Assembly: GCF_007745175.1 (NCBI RefSeq)
Contig: NZ_CP036271.1
Span: 310,001 to 374,000 of the forward strand
From: Caulifigura coniformis
Lineage (GTDB): Bacteria; Planctomycetota; Planctomycetia; Planctomycetales; Planctomycetaceae
Length of the DNA stretch: 64,000 nt
Reading direction: 5' to 3'
Below the pieces are notes generated by a model. The model saw nothing but the letters and a program-made list of their open reading frames with translations. It did not search any database and had not been told where the DNA came from. Below, piece after piece: positions 44,312-56,024 of the stretch; within the stretch, counting starts at the first letter, position 1, and each line of letters begins with the position of its first letter. The position numbers and the translations under genes were made by a program.

Positions 44312-46479
44312 TGGAACGGCTGGAATCACTTGTGAACTGGTGGATCGATCTCCAGTCTCCGCTGCTGGAACCTCTCGTTTTTGCGGCCGGCTATGCCGCA
44401 CTGCTCGCCGCGATTGTGCTGGTGATCAACGTCGCCGGCCGGCGATGGCTGACTGTCGGCCAGATGGCCGTTCTCTGGGGGCTCGTTCTGGTTCGACTGG
44501 CGCTGCCTGTAGCGCCGGCGCTGTCCTTCAGCCTCGCGTCGCTGTGGAACCGAACAGCGATGGCCGTCGAGCAGCTGACTCACAAAGAGGAGCCGGTCAT
44601 TCTGCCGGTCACCCGCAACCTCGAGGCCGCGCCCGCTCATGCTCAGGCGGCCCCGGACGTCGAACTGAAGCCTGTCGAGAATGCTTCTCAATCCCGTTCC
44701 GCCTCGGCCGAAACGGGCGATCCGTTGTGGATGGCTGTGTTCAGCGGAGCAGTCACTTCGATCCTTGTCGTGTATCCGTTCGTGGCAGTCGCCATCCTGG
44801 CGTGGACGGCCTTTGTGCATTGGCGCTTCTGCCGCGTCTTTGCCCGGCAGGCGCCGACACAGGATGAACGGCTCCTGAGGCTGCTCGACGACGCGAAGTC
44901 GAAGGCCGGCGTCACCCGCTCAATTCCGTTGTACGTCGTGGCAGATCAGCCCCAGCCATCGATTTGCGGTCTGTGGACTCCGGCGATTCTGCTGCCGACG
45001 GCGGCGGCGGAATTGCCCGGTGATCGACTGCAGATGCTGCTCCTCCACGAACTGGCGCACGTCCGTCGCGGCGACGTGGCGATCAACTGGATGCTGGCAG
45101 TCCTCAAGGCGGCTCACTGGTGGAACCCAGTGTTCTGGCTGGCGGCCGCGAGGTTTGGCGCGCTCCGCGAACAGGCCTGCGACGCCTTCGCCATCGCGCG
45201 GAGCGGAGAGGGTTCGTCACGCGATTATGGCGAGATGCTCCTGCACTTCGCAGCTGCGGTCGCGGATGCTCCGCCCTCGCGGTGGCAGGTGTCGATTCCA
45301 GCTTCTCTCATGGGAATCTCGCTCAAGCCGGGACACAGGGGCGTGCAGCGTCGGCTGAATGCGCTTCGCGAGGCGACGCGCAGCCGGAGCCGGCTGCAGC
45401 GGCCCGCAGCAGCCGTTCTTGCGGTCGCGCTCGCGGTCGCCGGGTGGTCGGAAGCAAAGGACATCTCCACAAGACCGCAGTTGAATCCCTGGATGCCGCC
45501 GTTGACGGTGATGCCAGACTGGAGCACGCTGCCCCATGAACAGGGAAACATCGTCTCCGTCGACCTCGACGTCGCCGATGCACTCCGACGGCATCGGGAA
45601 ACAGGGCTGACCGCGGAGCAGTCGGAGACGGCGCTGACCTCCATGCTGAATCCTGTCTCGGGACTGGAGGAGTGCCGAATCGAAGGCAGCACCCTGAAGC
45701 TGACGGCCCGTCAAAGTGTCGTCGACGACATCGTCCGACAGCTCGAAGTTTGGAAAGAGGCGGGCTTTCGCCAGATCGTCATGGAGTGCCGCATCATCAC
45801 TGCGGAACAGGACCTCGCGACTCCGATCGGCGTCGGCTGGCAGACGATGGGGCAGGTTCGTCCCTCAAATCCGCTGGTACGGCTGGGGGATCCCGTGCAG
45901 CCGTTGTTCGTCGGCGGCTCCGCAGCTACCGAGCATTCCTTCCCTGTCTGTGTCGCAGCGATCAATGACTCGCAATCGCTCCAGTTCGTTCGCGCGGCCC
46001 AGAGTGACCGTCTGTCCAACGTCATGTTTGCGCCGAAGGTGACCGTCTTCAACGGTGGGACGGCGCGGACAGAGAATCACATGCGGCAGCCGTTCGTCGT
46101 TGGCGTGGAAGAGGAGGGCGACGGCACGCTCAAGCCGACCATTCAAAGCTTTGATGAGGGTCTGACTCTGTTGCTGTGTCCCACAGAGAGCCGCGATCAC
46201 TCGGAGATGAGGGTGACAGGGCGAATTGAAGCGGCTCACATCGTGGACGTGATGACCGTCGCGGCCCGGACGAAGCGTGGACGTGAAGTCAACGTTCAGG
46301 TCCCCCGTGTCAACCGCGTCTGCATCGACGTCGATTCCACTTTGAAAATGAACGAGACGCTGCTGATCGGTTGCCTCCCCTCCTATGAGCGCAAGGGGTT
46401 CCAGTACCTGATGGTCACGCCACGCCCGCTGGAGGAAACTGAAGCCCGGCCGCGGACGGTGAGGAAGAAGAAGTCGTGA
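44311..46479 (+). CDS. M56 (BlaR1-like) membrane protease fused to a secretin-like domain
   Basis: 722 residues. Four membrane helices in the N-terminal half surround the cytoplasmic M56 protease domain with HELAH (His246, Glu247, His250) and a distal Glu287 in REQACDAFA. After a helix at about 365-390, BlaR1 would carry a penicillin-binding sensor. Instead there is a region (about 410-720) with features of secretin modules: a repeat with FRQIVMECRIITAEQD near 487, then SNVMFAPKVTVFNGGTA, GLTLLLCPTE and LKMNETLLIGCLP, which mirror the strands of the type II/III secretin domain. The outer part may therefore be a sensor or docking domain, not a pore. GGAGG precedes the ATG. Confidence 0.8.
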   Translation: MERLESLVNWWIDLQSPLLEPLVFAAGYAALLAAIVLVINVAGRRWLTVGQMAVLWGLVLVRLALPVAPALSFSLASLWNRTAMAVEQLTHKEEPVILPVTRNLEAAPAHAQAAPDVELKPVENASQSRSASAETGDPLWMAVFSGAVTSILVVYPFVAVAILAWTAFVHWRFCRVFARQAPTQDERLLRLLDDAKSKAGVTRSIPLYVVADQPQPSICGLWTPAILLPTAAAELPGDRLQMLLLHELAHVRRGDVAINWMLAVLKAAHWWNPVFWLAAARFGALREQACDAFAIARSGEGSSRDYGEMLLHFAAAVADAPPSRWQVSIPASLMGISLKPGHRGVQRRLNALREATRSRSRLQRPAAAVLAVALAVAGWSEAKDISTRPQLNPWMPPLTVMPDWSTLPHEQGNIVSVDLDVADALRRHRETGLTAEQSETALTSMLNPVSGLEECRIEGSTLKLTARQSVVDDIVRQLEVWKEAGFRQIVMECRIITAEQDLATPIGVGWQTMGQVRPSNPLVRLGDPVQPLFVGGSAATEHSFPVCVAAINDSQSLQFVRAAQSDRLSNVMFAPKVTVFNGGTARTENHMRQPFVVGVEEEGDGTLKPTIQSFDEGLTLLLCPTESRDHSEMRVTGRIEAAHIVDVMTVAARTKRGREVNVQVPRVNRVCIDVDSTLKMNETLLIGCLPSYERKGFQYLMVTPRPLEETEARPRTVRKKKS

Positions 46480-46506
46480 TGCGACAAGGGCCATCGCCAC
46501 CACGCA

Positions 46507-46540
46507 AGAAGCCCGGCTTCTCCAAGGAAGCCGGGCTTCT
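46507..46540. terminator. Bidirectional terminator hairpin (AAGCCCGGC family)
   Basis: A perfect 14-bp stem AGAAGCCCGGCTTC with 6-base loop between the converging M56 and WD40-cytochrome genes. U tracts are weak on both sides. The core recurs at 48682 and 60328. Confidence 0.6.
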
Positions 46541-46564
46541 GAGATCGCTCATTCTCCGCGAGTC

Positions 46565-48523
46565 TTAATTCGCCGCCTGTTGGCCTTCAGCCGGCTTCTG
46601 CAGGCCTTCGATCACTTTCTTCAGCCGCTCGGTCTGAGACTTCAGGCCGGTCGCGAGGTCGGCGGCCGACTTAGCCGCGGCCTGGGCAGCGGTGAGTGCC
46701 TTCTGCTCGGCTTCATTGGGTTTGGCGGCAGCGGCGAGGGCGTCGGCTTCCGACTTCACCTTGGCGGCGGCCTCGGCGGCGGCCTTCTCGACCTCTCCCG
46801 CCTGGGCGACGGCGGTCTGGGCTGGAGCCGTGTTCCGGCTCGCGAGGTCCTTGTCGAGAATCGCCTTCTCGTAGGCCGCACGGGCCGCGATGAGGGCCTG
46901 CTCAGCGGCCGCGACGGCCGCCGTCTTCTCCGCAAGGACCTTCTCAGCGGCGGCCTTCGCAGCGGTCGCTTCCTGGGCCTTGGCGGCGACGGCGTTTGCT
47001 TCGTCGAGCTTCACCTTGGCGACCGCTTCACGATCGGTGATCGGCTTCGTCACGACTGCGAGCGCGGCGGCCGTTTCAGCAGCGGCCTTCTCGGCCGCGG
47101 GGATCAGTTCCTGCACCTTCGCGAGCCGTTCGGCGGCAGGACGCGGGCCCGTCGAGAGCTGCCCCAGTTCCTTGCCGTCGGCCGCACTCCAGACGCGGAC
47201 GAGCCCGGTCCAGTCGCCGCCGAGCACCCGCTCGGTTTCCGCATCGAAGGCGACCTCGAGACCCAGGTCCGTCATGCCGGCGAACTCGCGAACCTGCTTC
47301 CCTTCGGCGTCCCACAGGCGAACCTTGGAATCGCGTCCGGTGGTCACCATCCGGCCATCGCGGATGTAGTCCATCGCGGCGACGCCGCCGTGCGAGCTGG
47401 TCGACTTCACCTGCGTGCCATTGTTCATTTCCCACAACCGGATCGTGCCGTCTTCGCTGGCGGTCGCGACGACGTTGCTGTCGGGCCGCCAGGAAATATC
47501 GGTGATCGCACCCTGGTGGCCGTTCAGCGGATAGAACTCCTGTCCGCTATGGCTTTCCCAGACGACGACGCCGTTGGAGCGGTCGCCCGAGGCGAGCAGC
47601 ACGCCATCGGGGCTGAACTCGATGGCGGTGATCCAGTCGGTGTGCTTCTTCTTTTCGTGAACGAGTTCGCCGGTGGCCGTCGAGTAGACGCGGAGCATCT
47701 TCTTGGGCCCGCCGAGCGCAATCAGAGTCTGGTCCGGGCTGAGGTCGGCCGCGAGGACGACATCGTATTCATCGCCGACTTCGACTTGCCGCTCGCCCGT
47801 CGCGACATCGAACAGGACCACTTTTCCGGACGCTCCGCCGCGTCCGCCACCCGCGAGGAGAACCGAGCCGTTGCGGCTGAACTTCAGGATCTGCGGCTGC
47901 CCCTCCGGGAACGGAAGGACGCCCAGCAGTTCGAGAGTGGCCGTGTTCCAGATCGAGATCTGCTGGTGACCCGAAACGGCGGCCAGGGGAGCCCACGGGC
48001 TCGTGGTGAGTGCGGTGACGGCGTTGGTCGTCGGGGAGACGTGCAGGGGCTCGCCGAAGAACGTCTGCGGCATGGCGACGGTGGCCGGGCGGGCGTTCGA
48101 CACCTCGATCTTCGCCATCGCCTTCTGCACTTTGATCTTCGCGACGCTATCTCCCTTTTCGAGAACGCCGCCGAGGATCCACTTCTTGATGACGTCCAGC
48201 TCGGCCTGCGGAATCTTGTCCGCATTGGGGGGCATCTTCGGCTCGGACTCGTGCGTAATCACGTTCCAGAGCGTGCTCGCGGAGAGATCGCCGCCGGTCA
48301 CGATTTCGCCACCCGAGCCACCGGCCATGACGCCGGCGTAATTGTCGAGAGCGATGTCCCCCTTCTTGTCGGTGCTGTTGTGGCAGGTGCCGCAGCGCTG
48401 ACGGAAGATGATGGCGACGTGGTCGTTGTAGGTGGTCTTTTCCGCAGGTGCCGGCGCATCGGCGGCGAAGGAAGTCTGCGAAAAGGCGGCCGCAGTGAGA
48501 GCGGTGAGGAAGAGGCGGGTCAC
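46565..48523 (-). CDS. Cytochrome c-type domain + WD40 propeller + Ala-rich coiled coil
   Basis: 652 residues. GTG at 48523, six bases after GAGGA, opens a signal peptide (LFLTALTAAAFSQTSFA). A planctomycete cytochrome c domain follows with CGTCH (Cys44, Cys47, His48) and the distal Met in PKMPPNADKIP. WD40 repeats (about 145-465) show GH-x-n-WD-type blades such as LNGHQGAITDISWRPDSNVVATASEDGTIRLWE. The C-terminal 170 residues are an Ala/Lys/Glu coiled coil. A haem-dependent redox or scaffolding role in the periplasm is likely. The terminator at 48682 separates it from the DUF2314 gene. Confidence 0.85.
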   Translation of the reverse strand: MTRLFLTALTAAAFSQTSFAADAPAPAEKTTYNDHVAIIFRQRCGTCHNSTDKKGDIALDNYAGVMAGGSGGEIVTGGDLSASTLWNVITHESEPKMPPNADKIPQAELDVIKKWILGGVLEKGDSVAKIKVQKAMAKIEVSNARPATVAMPQTFFGEPLHVSPTTNAVTALTTSPWAPLAAVSGHQQISIWNTATLELLGVLPFPEGQPQILKFSRNGSVLLAGGGRGGASGKVVLFDVATGERQVEVGDEYDVVLAADLSPDQTLIALGGPKKMLRVYSTATGELVHEKKKHTDWITAIEFSPDGVLLASGDRSNGVVVWESHSGQEFYPLNGHQGAITDISWRPDSNVVATASEDGTIRLWEMNNGTQVKSTSSHGGVAAMDYIRDGRMVTTGRDSKVRLWDAEGKQVREFAGMTDLGLEVAFDAETERVLGGDWTGLVRVWSAADGKELGQLSTGPRPAAERLAKVQELIPAAEKAAAETAAALAVVTKPITDREAVAKVKLDEANAVAAKAQEATAAKAAAEKVLAEKTAAVAAAEQALIAARAAYEKAILDKDLASRNTAPAQTAVAQAGEVEKAAAEAAAKVKSEADALAAAAKPNEAEQKALTAAQAAAKSAADLATGLKSQTERLKKVIEGLQKPAEGQQAAN

Positions 48524-48681
48524 GGACAGTCCTCGGGCGGGAAGAAGCTCGGCTTCTGGAACTGGTGAGTGTTCTCGGGCCGGCGTCCGTGCCGTGGGGA
48601 CTCTCTTCAGAAGCACAGGCGGGGACCTGCCCGCGGGCAGGCGATCGCCAGTGCTTCAATCAGCGAGGCGGGACATCTTCA

Positions 48682-48713
48682 GAAGCCCGGCCTCTTCAAT
48701 GAGGCCGGGCTTC
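48682..48713 (-). terminator. Terminator hairpin of the DUF2314 gene (AAGCCCGGC family)
   Basis: A 13-bp perfect stem GAAGCCCGGCCTC with 6-base loop, directly after the stop at 48724. No U tract. Confidence 0.6.
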
Positions 48714-48723
48714 CGGGATTCGA

Positions 48724-49278
48724 CTATTCAAACTTGAACTTGAACTGGTCGTCGAACTTCTTGCGTTCGGCGGCCTGCACGTACTTCCGCTGCACGCGGA
48801 TGGTATATCCGCCCTGCAGTTTGCCGTCTTCGACATACATCCAGTCGACCACGTCGTCTTCCTTCACCTTGAGGGTTTCACCCATCTTGAGGTGCTTGGC
48901 GAGAGCCGGCTGGTTGGCCAGCTTGCCGGTGAAGACGCCTTTCTCGAACTTCAGCTCGTTGAGCCACAGCAGTTCCGCGTCGTCTTTGAGTTCGACGAAG
49001 AACTTGATGGCGAACTGTTCCTGGTTCTTCTTCGGGGTCTTCAGGACGGCGAGGAAGTTGTCGAGCTTGTCGACTGCTTCATCCATCGCCTTTTCCATCT
49101 CCTCTTCCTGAGGACTCGCTGAAGTTTGCCGGATTTCCGGCTTATGACGCTTGCGGGCATTCTCCGCCTGCAGAGCGTCATCGAGAGTCAGCAGACCGGC
49201 GGAACCGGCGACAAACAGCATCATGCCGCCGAGGAAGCCGCGGCGTTCCCCCTTCGTCCAATGTTGCATCAAGACCAT
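48724..49278 (-). CDS. DUF2314 domain protein, membrane-anchored
   Basis: 184 residues. A hydrophobic N-terminal segment (GFLGGMMLFVAGSAGLLTL) anchors or exports it. The C-terminal 100 residues match the DUF2314 pattern: FFVELKDDAELLWLNELKFEKGVFTGKLANQP, KMGETLKVKEDDVVDWMYVEDGKLQGGYTIRV. The function of DUF2314 is unknown. It starts 81 bases after the DUF1549/1553 gene on the same strand, so they are probably co-transcribed. An alternative ATG at 49269 exists. Confidence 0.75.
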   Translation of the reverse strand: MVLMQHWTKGERRGFLGGMMLFVAGSAGLLTLDDALQAENARKRHKPEIRQTSASPQEEEMEKAMDEAVDKLDNFLAVLKTPKKNQEQFAIKFFVELKDDAELLWLNELKFEKGVFTGKLANQPALAKHLKMGETLKVKEDDVVDWMYVEDGKLQGGYTIRVQRKYVQAAERKKFDDQFKFKFE

Positions 49279-49359
49279 CTCCCAAAACCTCCCTGTTCAA
49301 GGCGCGTGTGCGTGAGTCCGGTGCTGGAATACCCGGCGGGCCGGATTATCGGCAAAAAG

Positions 49360-51777
<2,418 letters not shown>

Positions 51778-52180
51778 GCGGCGATCCAAAAAGGCGGGGA
51801 TGTCGAGTGGTGAGACGCCGTGTTGGGGTGGGGGCCCGGCAAGCGCGGGGCTTGACGGGTCGACGCGGCGGGCCGAATCTCAGTACTTATCGGAGTTCAA
51901 AGCGTCAGTCGGTTTGTGCAAATGCCGGAGCTTGCGGCCGCTGAAGTCTGGTCTCCATGATCGAGCGCCGGGGAGGCGCCGATGTCGGATACTGTATCAA
52001 CCACAAAACAGGCCTGACAATGTGTTGGATTCTCCGGAATTCCCCAGAGTGACGCGGGGCCGGAAGCGCGATTGACACGGACGGCGAGGCTGATCCCCGA
52101 AATCTGCCTGATTTTCCGCCGGAAAGGCTGTCCGGCGCGGCGGGGCGACGGCAAAACAAACTCCATCCGAAGAGGTCGAC
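51778..52180. other. Divergent intergenic region
   Basis: About 400 bases between the DUF1549/1553 gene and the secreted protein at 52181. TTGACA at 52072-52077 is a perfect -35 but no -10 follows at proper spacing. No gene or RNA recognised. Confidence 0.4.
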
Positions 52181-53734
52181 ATGTTCCGCGGAGTGATCGC
52201 TACCCTTGTCACCACCGTCATGGTCGGCGCTGCCAGTGCCCAGGACCTGACCCCGCTCCGTCCCTGGATTCCCGAAGACATCAACGCCCTGGCCGTCGTC
52301 CGCGCCGGGGAACTCCTGAAAACCCCCATGGCTGCCCGGGAAAGCTGGCAGCACAGCGGGAGCGAGAACTTCCTCGGAGGCGCGGTCCATCTTCCGCCCG
52401 ACTGCGAACTGTTCGTCCGCGGAACCCGCTTCCGCGCCGCCTCGGGCGATACCTGGTCGGTGGCGCTCCTGTCGTTCTCCCGGCCCGTCGATATGCAGCG
52501 TGTGGCCGAGCAGGAACAATCTTCACTCCAGACCGTCGCCTCAAAGCCGGCCGTCCTCTCCCGTCGCAACAGCTTCTTTGCGGAATTGGGCCCCCAGTTG
52601 CTCGGTGTCATCAGCCCGGCCCACCGTCAGGACCTGTCCCGCTGGATCGAACGCAGCGAGAGGAAACACGACACCACGCTCACCCGCTATCTCGATGAGG
52701 TGCTGCTCGGGCAGTCAGCCGGAGTCACACTCGCCATCGACCTGACCGACATGTTCGAGCCGGGCCGGCTGCGGGAACGCCTTCCCACGATGGCCGCGAT
52801 GATCGGTCGCCAGCAGCACGTCGATCAGACCGCCGCCCAGATCATGACGGTCCGTGGCCTGCGCCTGGACATCTACGTCACTGATGAACTCCGCGCCGCC
52901 CTGACGCTCGATTTCAAGGAGCCGGTCGGGAACGACCCCAACCTCATGAAGGGCATCCTGCTCGAAGCGATGGATGACATGGGCGTGGGCCTCGACAGCT
53001 TCCACGACAGCCAGGCCGTCGCGGACGGCAATGCCGTGCGGATCGCCGCGGCTTTCTCGGCCGAAGACCTCCGGCGGGTGATGACGCTCGTCCTCACTCC
53101 GCATCCGGTCCAGGCCCCGCCGTCGACTCCCGTCGCACCGCCCCCGGCGACGGTCAAGACGCCGCCTCCGGCGAGCTCGCCCCCGAGCCCGAACGTCGTT
53201 GCCCCCCGCCCGGCGCCGCGCGTGACCACCGACAACAACGCGAAGTACTTCCGCGCGATCGACCAGATCCTCAAGGACCTGACACGGGCCAATCGAAATG
53301 CGAATGACTACGCCCGCACCGCCACCTGGCACGACCGGTTTGCCGACAAGATTGCGAACCTCTCGACGATGGCCGTCGATCCGGACCTCATCTCCTATGG
53401 AAGCTCGGTCGCCTCAAAGCTGCGATCGCTGGGAGCTTCGCTCCGTGGCGTCGCCGTCGACGTGAATACACTCAACAACGCCGTTGTCTACAACACTAAG
53501 GTCAATCCGGGATGGGAGCAGGTCGGCTGGTGGACCTACGGCTATCAGCCCGCCACCTGGGAAACCACGTCCAACCTCGCCACGATCCGCGAACAGCAGG
53601 CCGCCGCGATCTCGGCCGGAGCCAAGGACCGCGATTCGATCTGGCAGATGATTAATGACGAGCGCCAGCGAACGATGGACCTGATGACGCGGAAATACGG
53701 GTCAACATTCGCGGAGGGGATCCGCGGGAAGTAA
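52181..53734 (+). CDS. Secreted protein of unknown function
   Basis: 517 residues. Signal peptide (VIATLVTTVMVGAASA) directly followed by PLRPWIPEDINALAVVRAGELLKTPMAARE. Two folded parts (about 20-300 and 345-515) are joined by a Pro-rich linker (SPPSPNVVAPRPAP type). The C-terminal part is mostly helical. The first half shows a fold repeated in planctomycete proteins that I cannot name. GAGG precedes the ATG. The next gene is 13 bases downstream on the same strand. Confidence 0.65.
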   Translation: MFRGVIATLVTTVMVGAASAQDLTPLRPWIPEDINALAVVRAGELLKTPMAARESWQHSGSENFLGGAVHLPPDCELFVRGTRFRAASGDTWSVALLSFSRPVDMQRVAEQEQSSLQTVASKPAVLSRRNSFFAELGPQLLGVISPAHRQDLSRWIERSERKHDTTLTRYLDEVLLGQSAGVTLAIDLTDMFEPGRLRERLPTMAAMIGRQQHVDQTAAQIMTVRGLRLDIYVTDELRAALTLDFKEPVGNDPNLMKGILLEAMDDMGVGLDSFHDSQAVADGNAVRIAAAFSAEDLRRVMTLVLTPHPVQAPPSTPVAPPPATVKTPPPASSPPSPNVVAPRPAPRVTTDNNAKYFRAIDQILKDLTRANRNANDYARTATWHDRFADKIANLSTMAVDPDLISYGSSVASKLRSLGASLRGVAVDVNTLNNAVVYNTKVNPGWEQVGWWTYGYQPATWETTSNLATIREQQAAAISAGAKDRDSIWQMINDERQRTMDLMTRKYGSTFAEGIRGK

Positions 53735-53747
53735 CCGGGAATGCGCA

Positions 53748-54572
53748 ATGCGAATCTGCCTTGCCTCAGCTTTGTTTCATATACTGGCCGGTTGCAGTTC
53801 GCAGACAACGGCGCCTGCATCGTCGCAAACAGCGACTCCCAAACCTCCAGCCGAGTACGAGATCAGCTATGGCGATGGGCTGCTCGCTACAGGCATCGTC
53901 GTCGAGGATGACGTCTCAGAGATCGAGGAATACACCTCGGGCAAGCTGACGTTTCTAACGTCGACGTTTCACGTGACTGGCCCTCGAAATGCTCAGAATA
54001 TCGCGTACGTCACCTCACATGAGACTCCATCGCCAGGCATTGATGTCGCGTTGATCGAACAGTCGACACCGCGCGCAGCGGCCGTCGTCTTCAATTCTCC
54101 GGTCATCTACAAGCTCGCAATCGTCGACTGGACCGCCGAGCGGTTTAAAGAAATGCCCGCAGATGCGTGTCAGGGCGTTCGATTCCTCAAGCTCAAGAAC
54201 TGCGAGCTAGACGAGTCGACGCTTCAGAAAAGTGCGACACTCCCTCGCCTTGAAGGTCTCTGGCTGACGCTCTGCAAAGTGCCGGGCGGAAAGCTCGGCC
54301 CCATCGTCAAGGGTCTCCAGAACCGGCTGACGATCCTGTCGCTGTTTCATTCTGGCTTTGAGGACGACGCTTCCGCTTCAGTGAATGAACTTCAGAAGCT
54401 GCAAGTCCTAGGCGTTTCGGAATCCGGGATTACCGATCGATTTTTTGAACGGCTCCAGATACCCGTTTTGAAGTACCTGGAAGTGGGTTACGGGGGGCCG
54501 CCAAGCCCATCCGTGGAGAGGGAATTGCGTCGTCGCATTCCCACGATCGAGGAAGTGGCTCACGCACAGTAG
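53748..54572 (+). CDS. Lipoprotein with leucine-rich-repeat-like segment
   Basis: 274 residues. Lipobox HILAGC near residue 16, then a Thr/Pro spacer. The C-terminal half has LRR-like spacing (FLKLKNCELDESTLQ, LEGLWLTLCKVPGG, LTILSLFHSGFEDDA, LQVLGVSESGITD, LKYLEVGYGG). The coding sequence looks lower in GC and less codon-biased than its neighbours, which may reflect recent arrival or weak constraint. Function unknown. Confidence 0.7.
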   Translation: MRICLASALFHILAGCSSQTTAPASSQTATPKPPAEYEISYGDGLLATGIVVEDDVSEIEEYTSGKLTFLTSTFHVTGPRNAQNIAYVTSHETPSPGIDVALIEQSTPRAAAVVFNSPVIYKLAIVDWTAERFKEMPADACQGVRFLKLKNCELDESTLQKSATLPRLEGLWLTLCKVPGGKLGPIVKGLQNRLTILSLFHSGFEDDASASVNELQKLQVLGVSESGITDRFFERLQIPVLKYLEVGYGGPPSPSVERELRRRIPTIEEVAHAQ

Positions 54573-54622
54573 TTCGTCATTCCTTACTTGATTCGCATCA
54601 CTGCTGCTCAGCTCATCAATCA

Positions 54623-55999
54623 ATGAACGTTGACTCTGATCTCGCTCCTCAATCAGTCCTTCCCGCTATCCGGCGCATGTGGGCGCGCTCGGCCGAAGTG
54701 CTGACGGCTCTTGAGAACTCCTGGAAGCCTGGCGACGGCTCGCCCGTCTTTACCGTCGACGGCCAATACACCTCGCGCGGCTGGACGGAGTGGACCCAGG
54801 GGTTCCAGTTCGGATCGCTGCTCCTGCAGTTCGACGCGACGGGCGAACGATCGTTCTTCGATCTCGGCCTGAAACGCACCATCGACTTCATGGCGCCGCA
54901 TGTCTCCCACATCGGCGTCCACGACCACGGGTTCAACAACGTCAGCACGTACGGCAACATCCGTCGGCTCATGCTCGAAGGCCGAGTCGATCGCGATGCG
55001 CACCTGCTCGATTTCTGTGAGCTGGCGCTCAAGACGAGCGGCGCGGTGCAGGCGGCTCGTTGGTCGCGCACTGTCGACGGCCACGGCTATCTCTACTCGT
55101 TCAATGGTCCGCACTCGCTGTTCTGCGACACGATCCGTTCGCTGCGGGCCCTCGCCATGGGGCACAAGCTCGGCCATCGCCTCATGGGCGAAAACGACGA
55201 GCCGATCTCGCTGCTCAGGCGACTCGTGCTGCACGGCCGCGCGACGGCGATCTATTCCGTTTTCTATGGCGACGGACGCGACATCTACGACGTCCGCGGC
55301 CGCGTCGCCCATGAGAGCCTGTTCAATACCAACGACGGCCACTACCGCTGCCCGTCGACCCAGCAGGGCTACAGCCCGTTCAGCACGTGGACCCGCGGGC
55401 TGGCGTGGATCATGCTCGGCTATGCCGAGCAGCTGGAGTTCCTGGAAACGGTGAACGACGTCGAACTGGAGCCGCTGGGAGGCCGCTCGGAAATCGAAGA
55501 CTTTTTCTTCCGGGCCGGACAGGCCGCGTGCGATTTCTATCTCGAGAACACGGCCCTCGATGGCATTCCCTACTGGGACACCGGCGCCCCGGGCCTCGCG
55601 CAGCTGGGCGACTGGCGGTCGAGGCCGGCCGAGCCGTTCAATCAACACGAACCCGTCGACAGCTCGGCCGCGGCCATCGGATGCCAGGGACTGATCCGGC
55701 TCGGAAACTGGATGGAAGCCCGCGGAGACCTGTCAGGCCGGCGGTACGTCCAGGCCGGCCTCACGACGCTGAAGACGCTGCTCAGCGAATCCTACCTGAG
55801 CAGCGGCGCCCATCAGGGCCTCCTTGTCCATAGCGTGTATCACCGGCCGCGGGGATGGGACTACATTCCCCCCGGCCAGTCCGTCCCCTGCGGCGAATCG
55901 AGCCAGTGGGGCGACTATCACCTGCGTGAAGCCGCATTAACGGTTCAGCGGATTGCGGAAGGAAAAGCGGAGTACAGGTTCGACGGACCGGTCGCCTGA
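54623..55999 (+). CDS. GH88-like unsaturated glucuronyl hydrolase
   Basis: 458 residues, an (alpha/alpha)6-barrel pattern. It resembles glycoside hydrolase family 88/105 enzymes, which remove unsaturated uronic acids left by polysaccharide lyases. Family-like segments are GVHDHGFNN, SLFCDTIRSL, FSTWTRGLAWIMLGYAEQ, GIPYWDTGAPG, DSSAAAIGCQGL and the end LVHSVYHRPRGWDYIPPGQSVPCGESSQWGDYHLREAAL. Catalytic Asp residues are probably in GVHDHGFN and DTGAPG. No lyase or transporter is nearby. No signal peptide is seen, so it would act in the cytoplasm. Confidence 0.78.
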   Translation: MNVDSDLAPQSVLPAIRRMWARSAEVLTALENSWKPGDGSPVFTVDGQYTSRGWTEWTQGFQFGSLLLQFDATGERSFFDLGLKRTIDFMAPHVSHIGVHDHGFNNVSTYGNIRRLMLEGRVDRDAHLLDFCELALKTSGAVQAARWSRTVDGHGYLYSFNGPHSLFCDTIRSLRALAMGHKLGHRLMGENDEPISLLRRLVLHGRATAIYSVFYGDGRDIYDVRGRVAHESLFNTNDGHYRCPSTQQGYSPFSTWTRGLAWIMLGYAEQLEFLETVNDVELEPLGGRSEIEDFFFRAGQAACDFYLENTALDGIPYWDTGAPGLAQLGDWRSRPAEPFNQHEPVDSSAAAIGCQGLIRLGNWMEARGDLSGRRYVQAGLTTLKTLLSESYLSSGAHQGLLVHSVYHRPRGWDYIPPGQSVPCGESSQWGDYHLREAALTVQRIAEGKAEYRFDGPVA

Positions 56000-56024
56000 C
56001 AACGGCCTCAGCGCGAGGGGACAC

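Noticed and set aside
46580-48568. 662-codon open frame on the plus strand
   Set aside because: Antisense to the WD40-cytochrome gene, which has signal peptide and CxxCH.
51810-52180. tRNA or small RNA gene in the intergenic region
   Set aside because: No cloverleaf, T-loop GTTCGA-type motif in context, or terminator was found.
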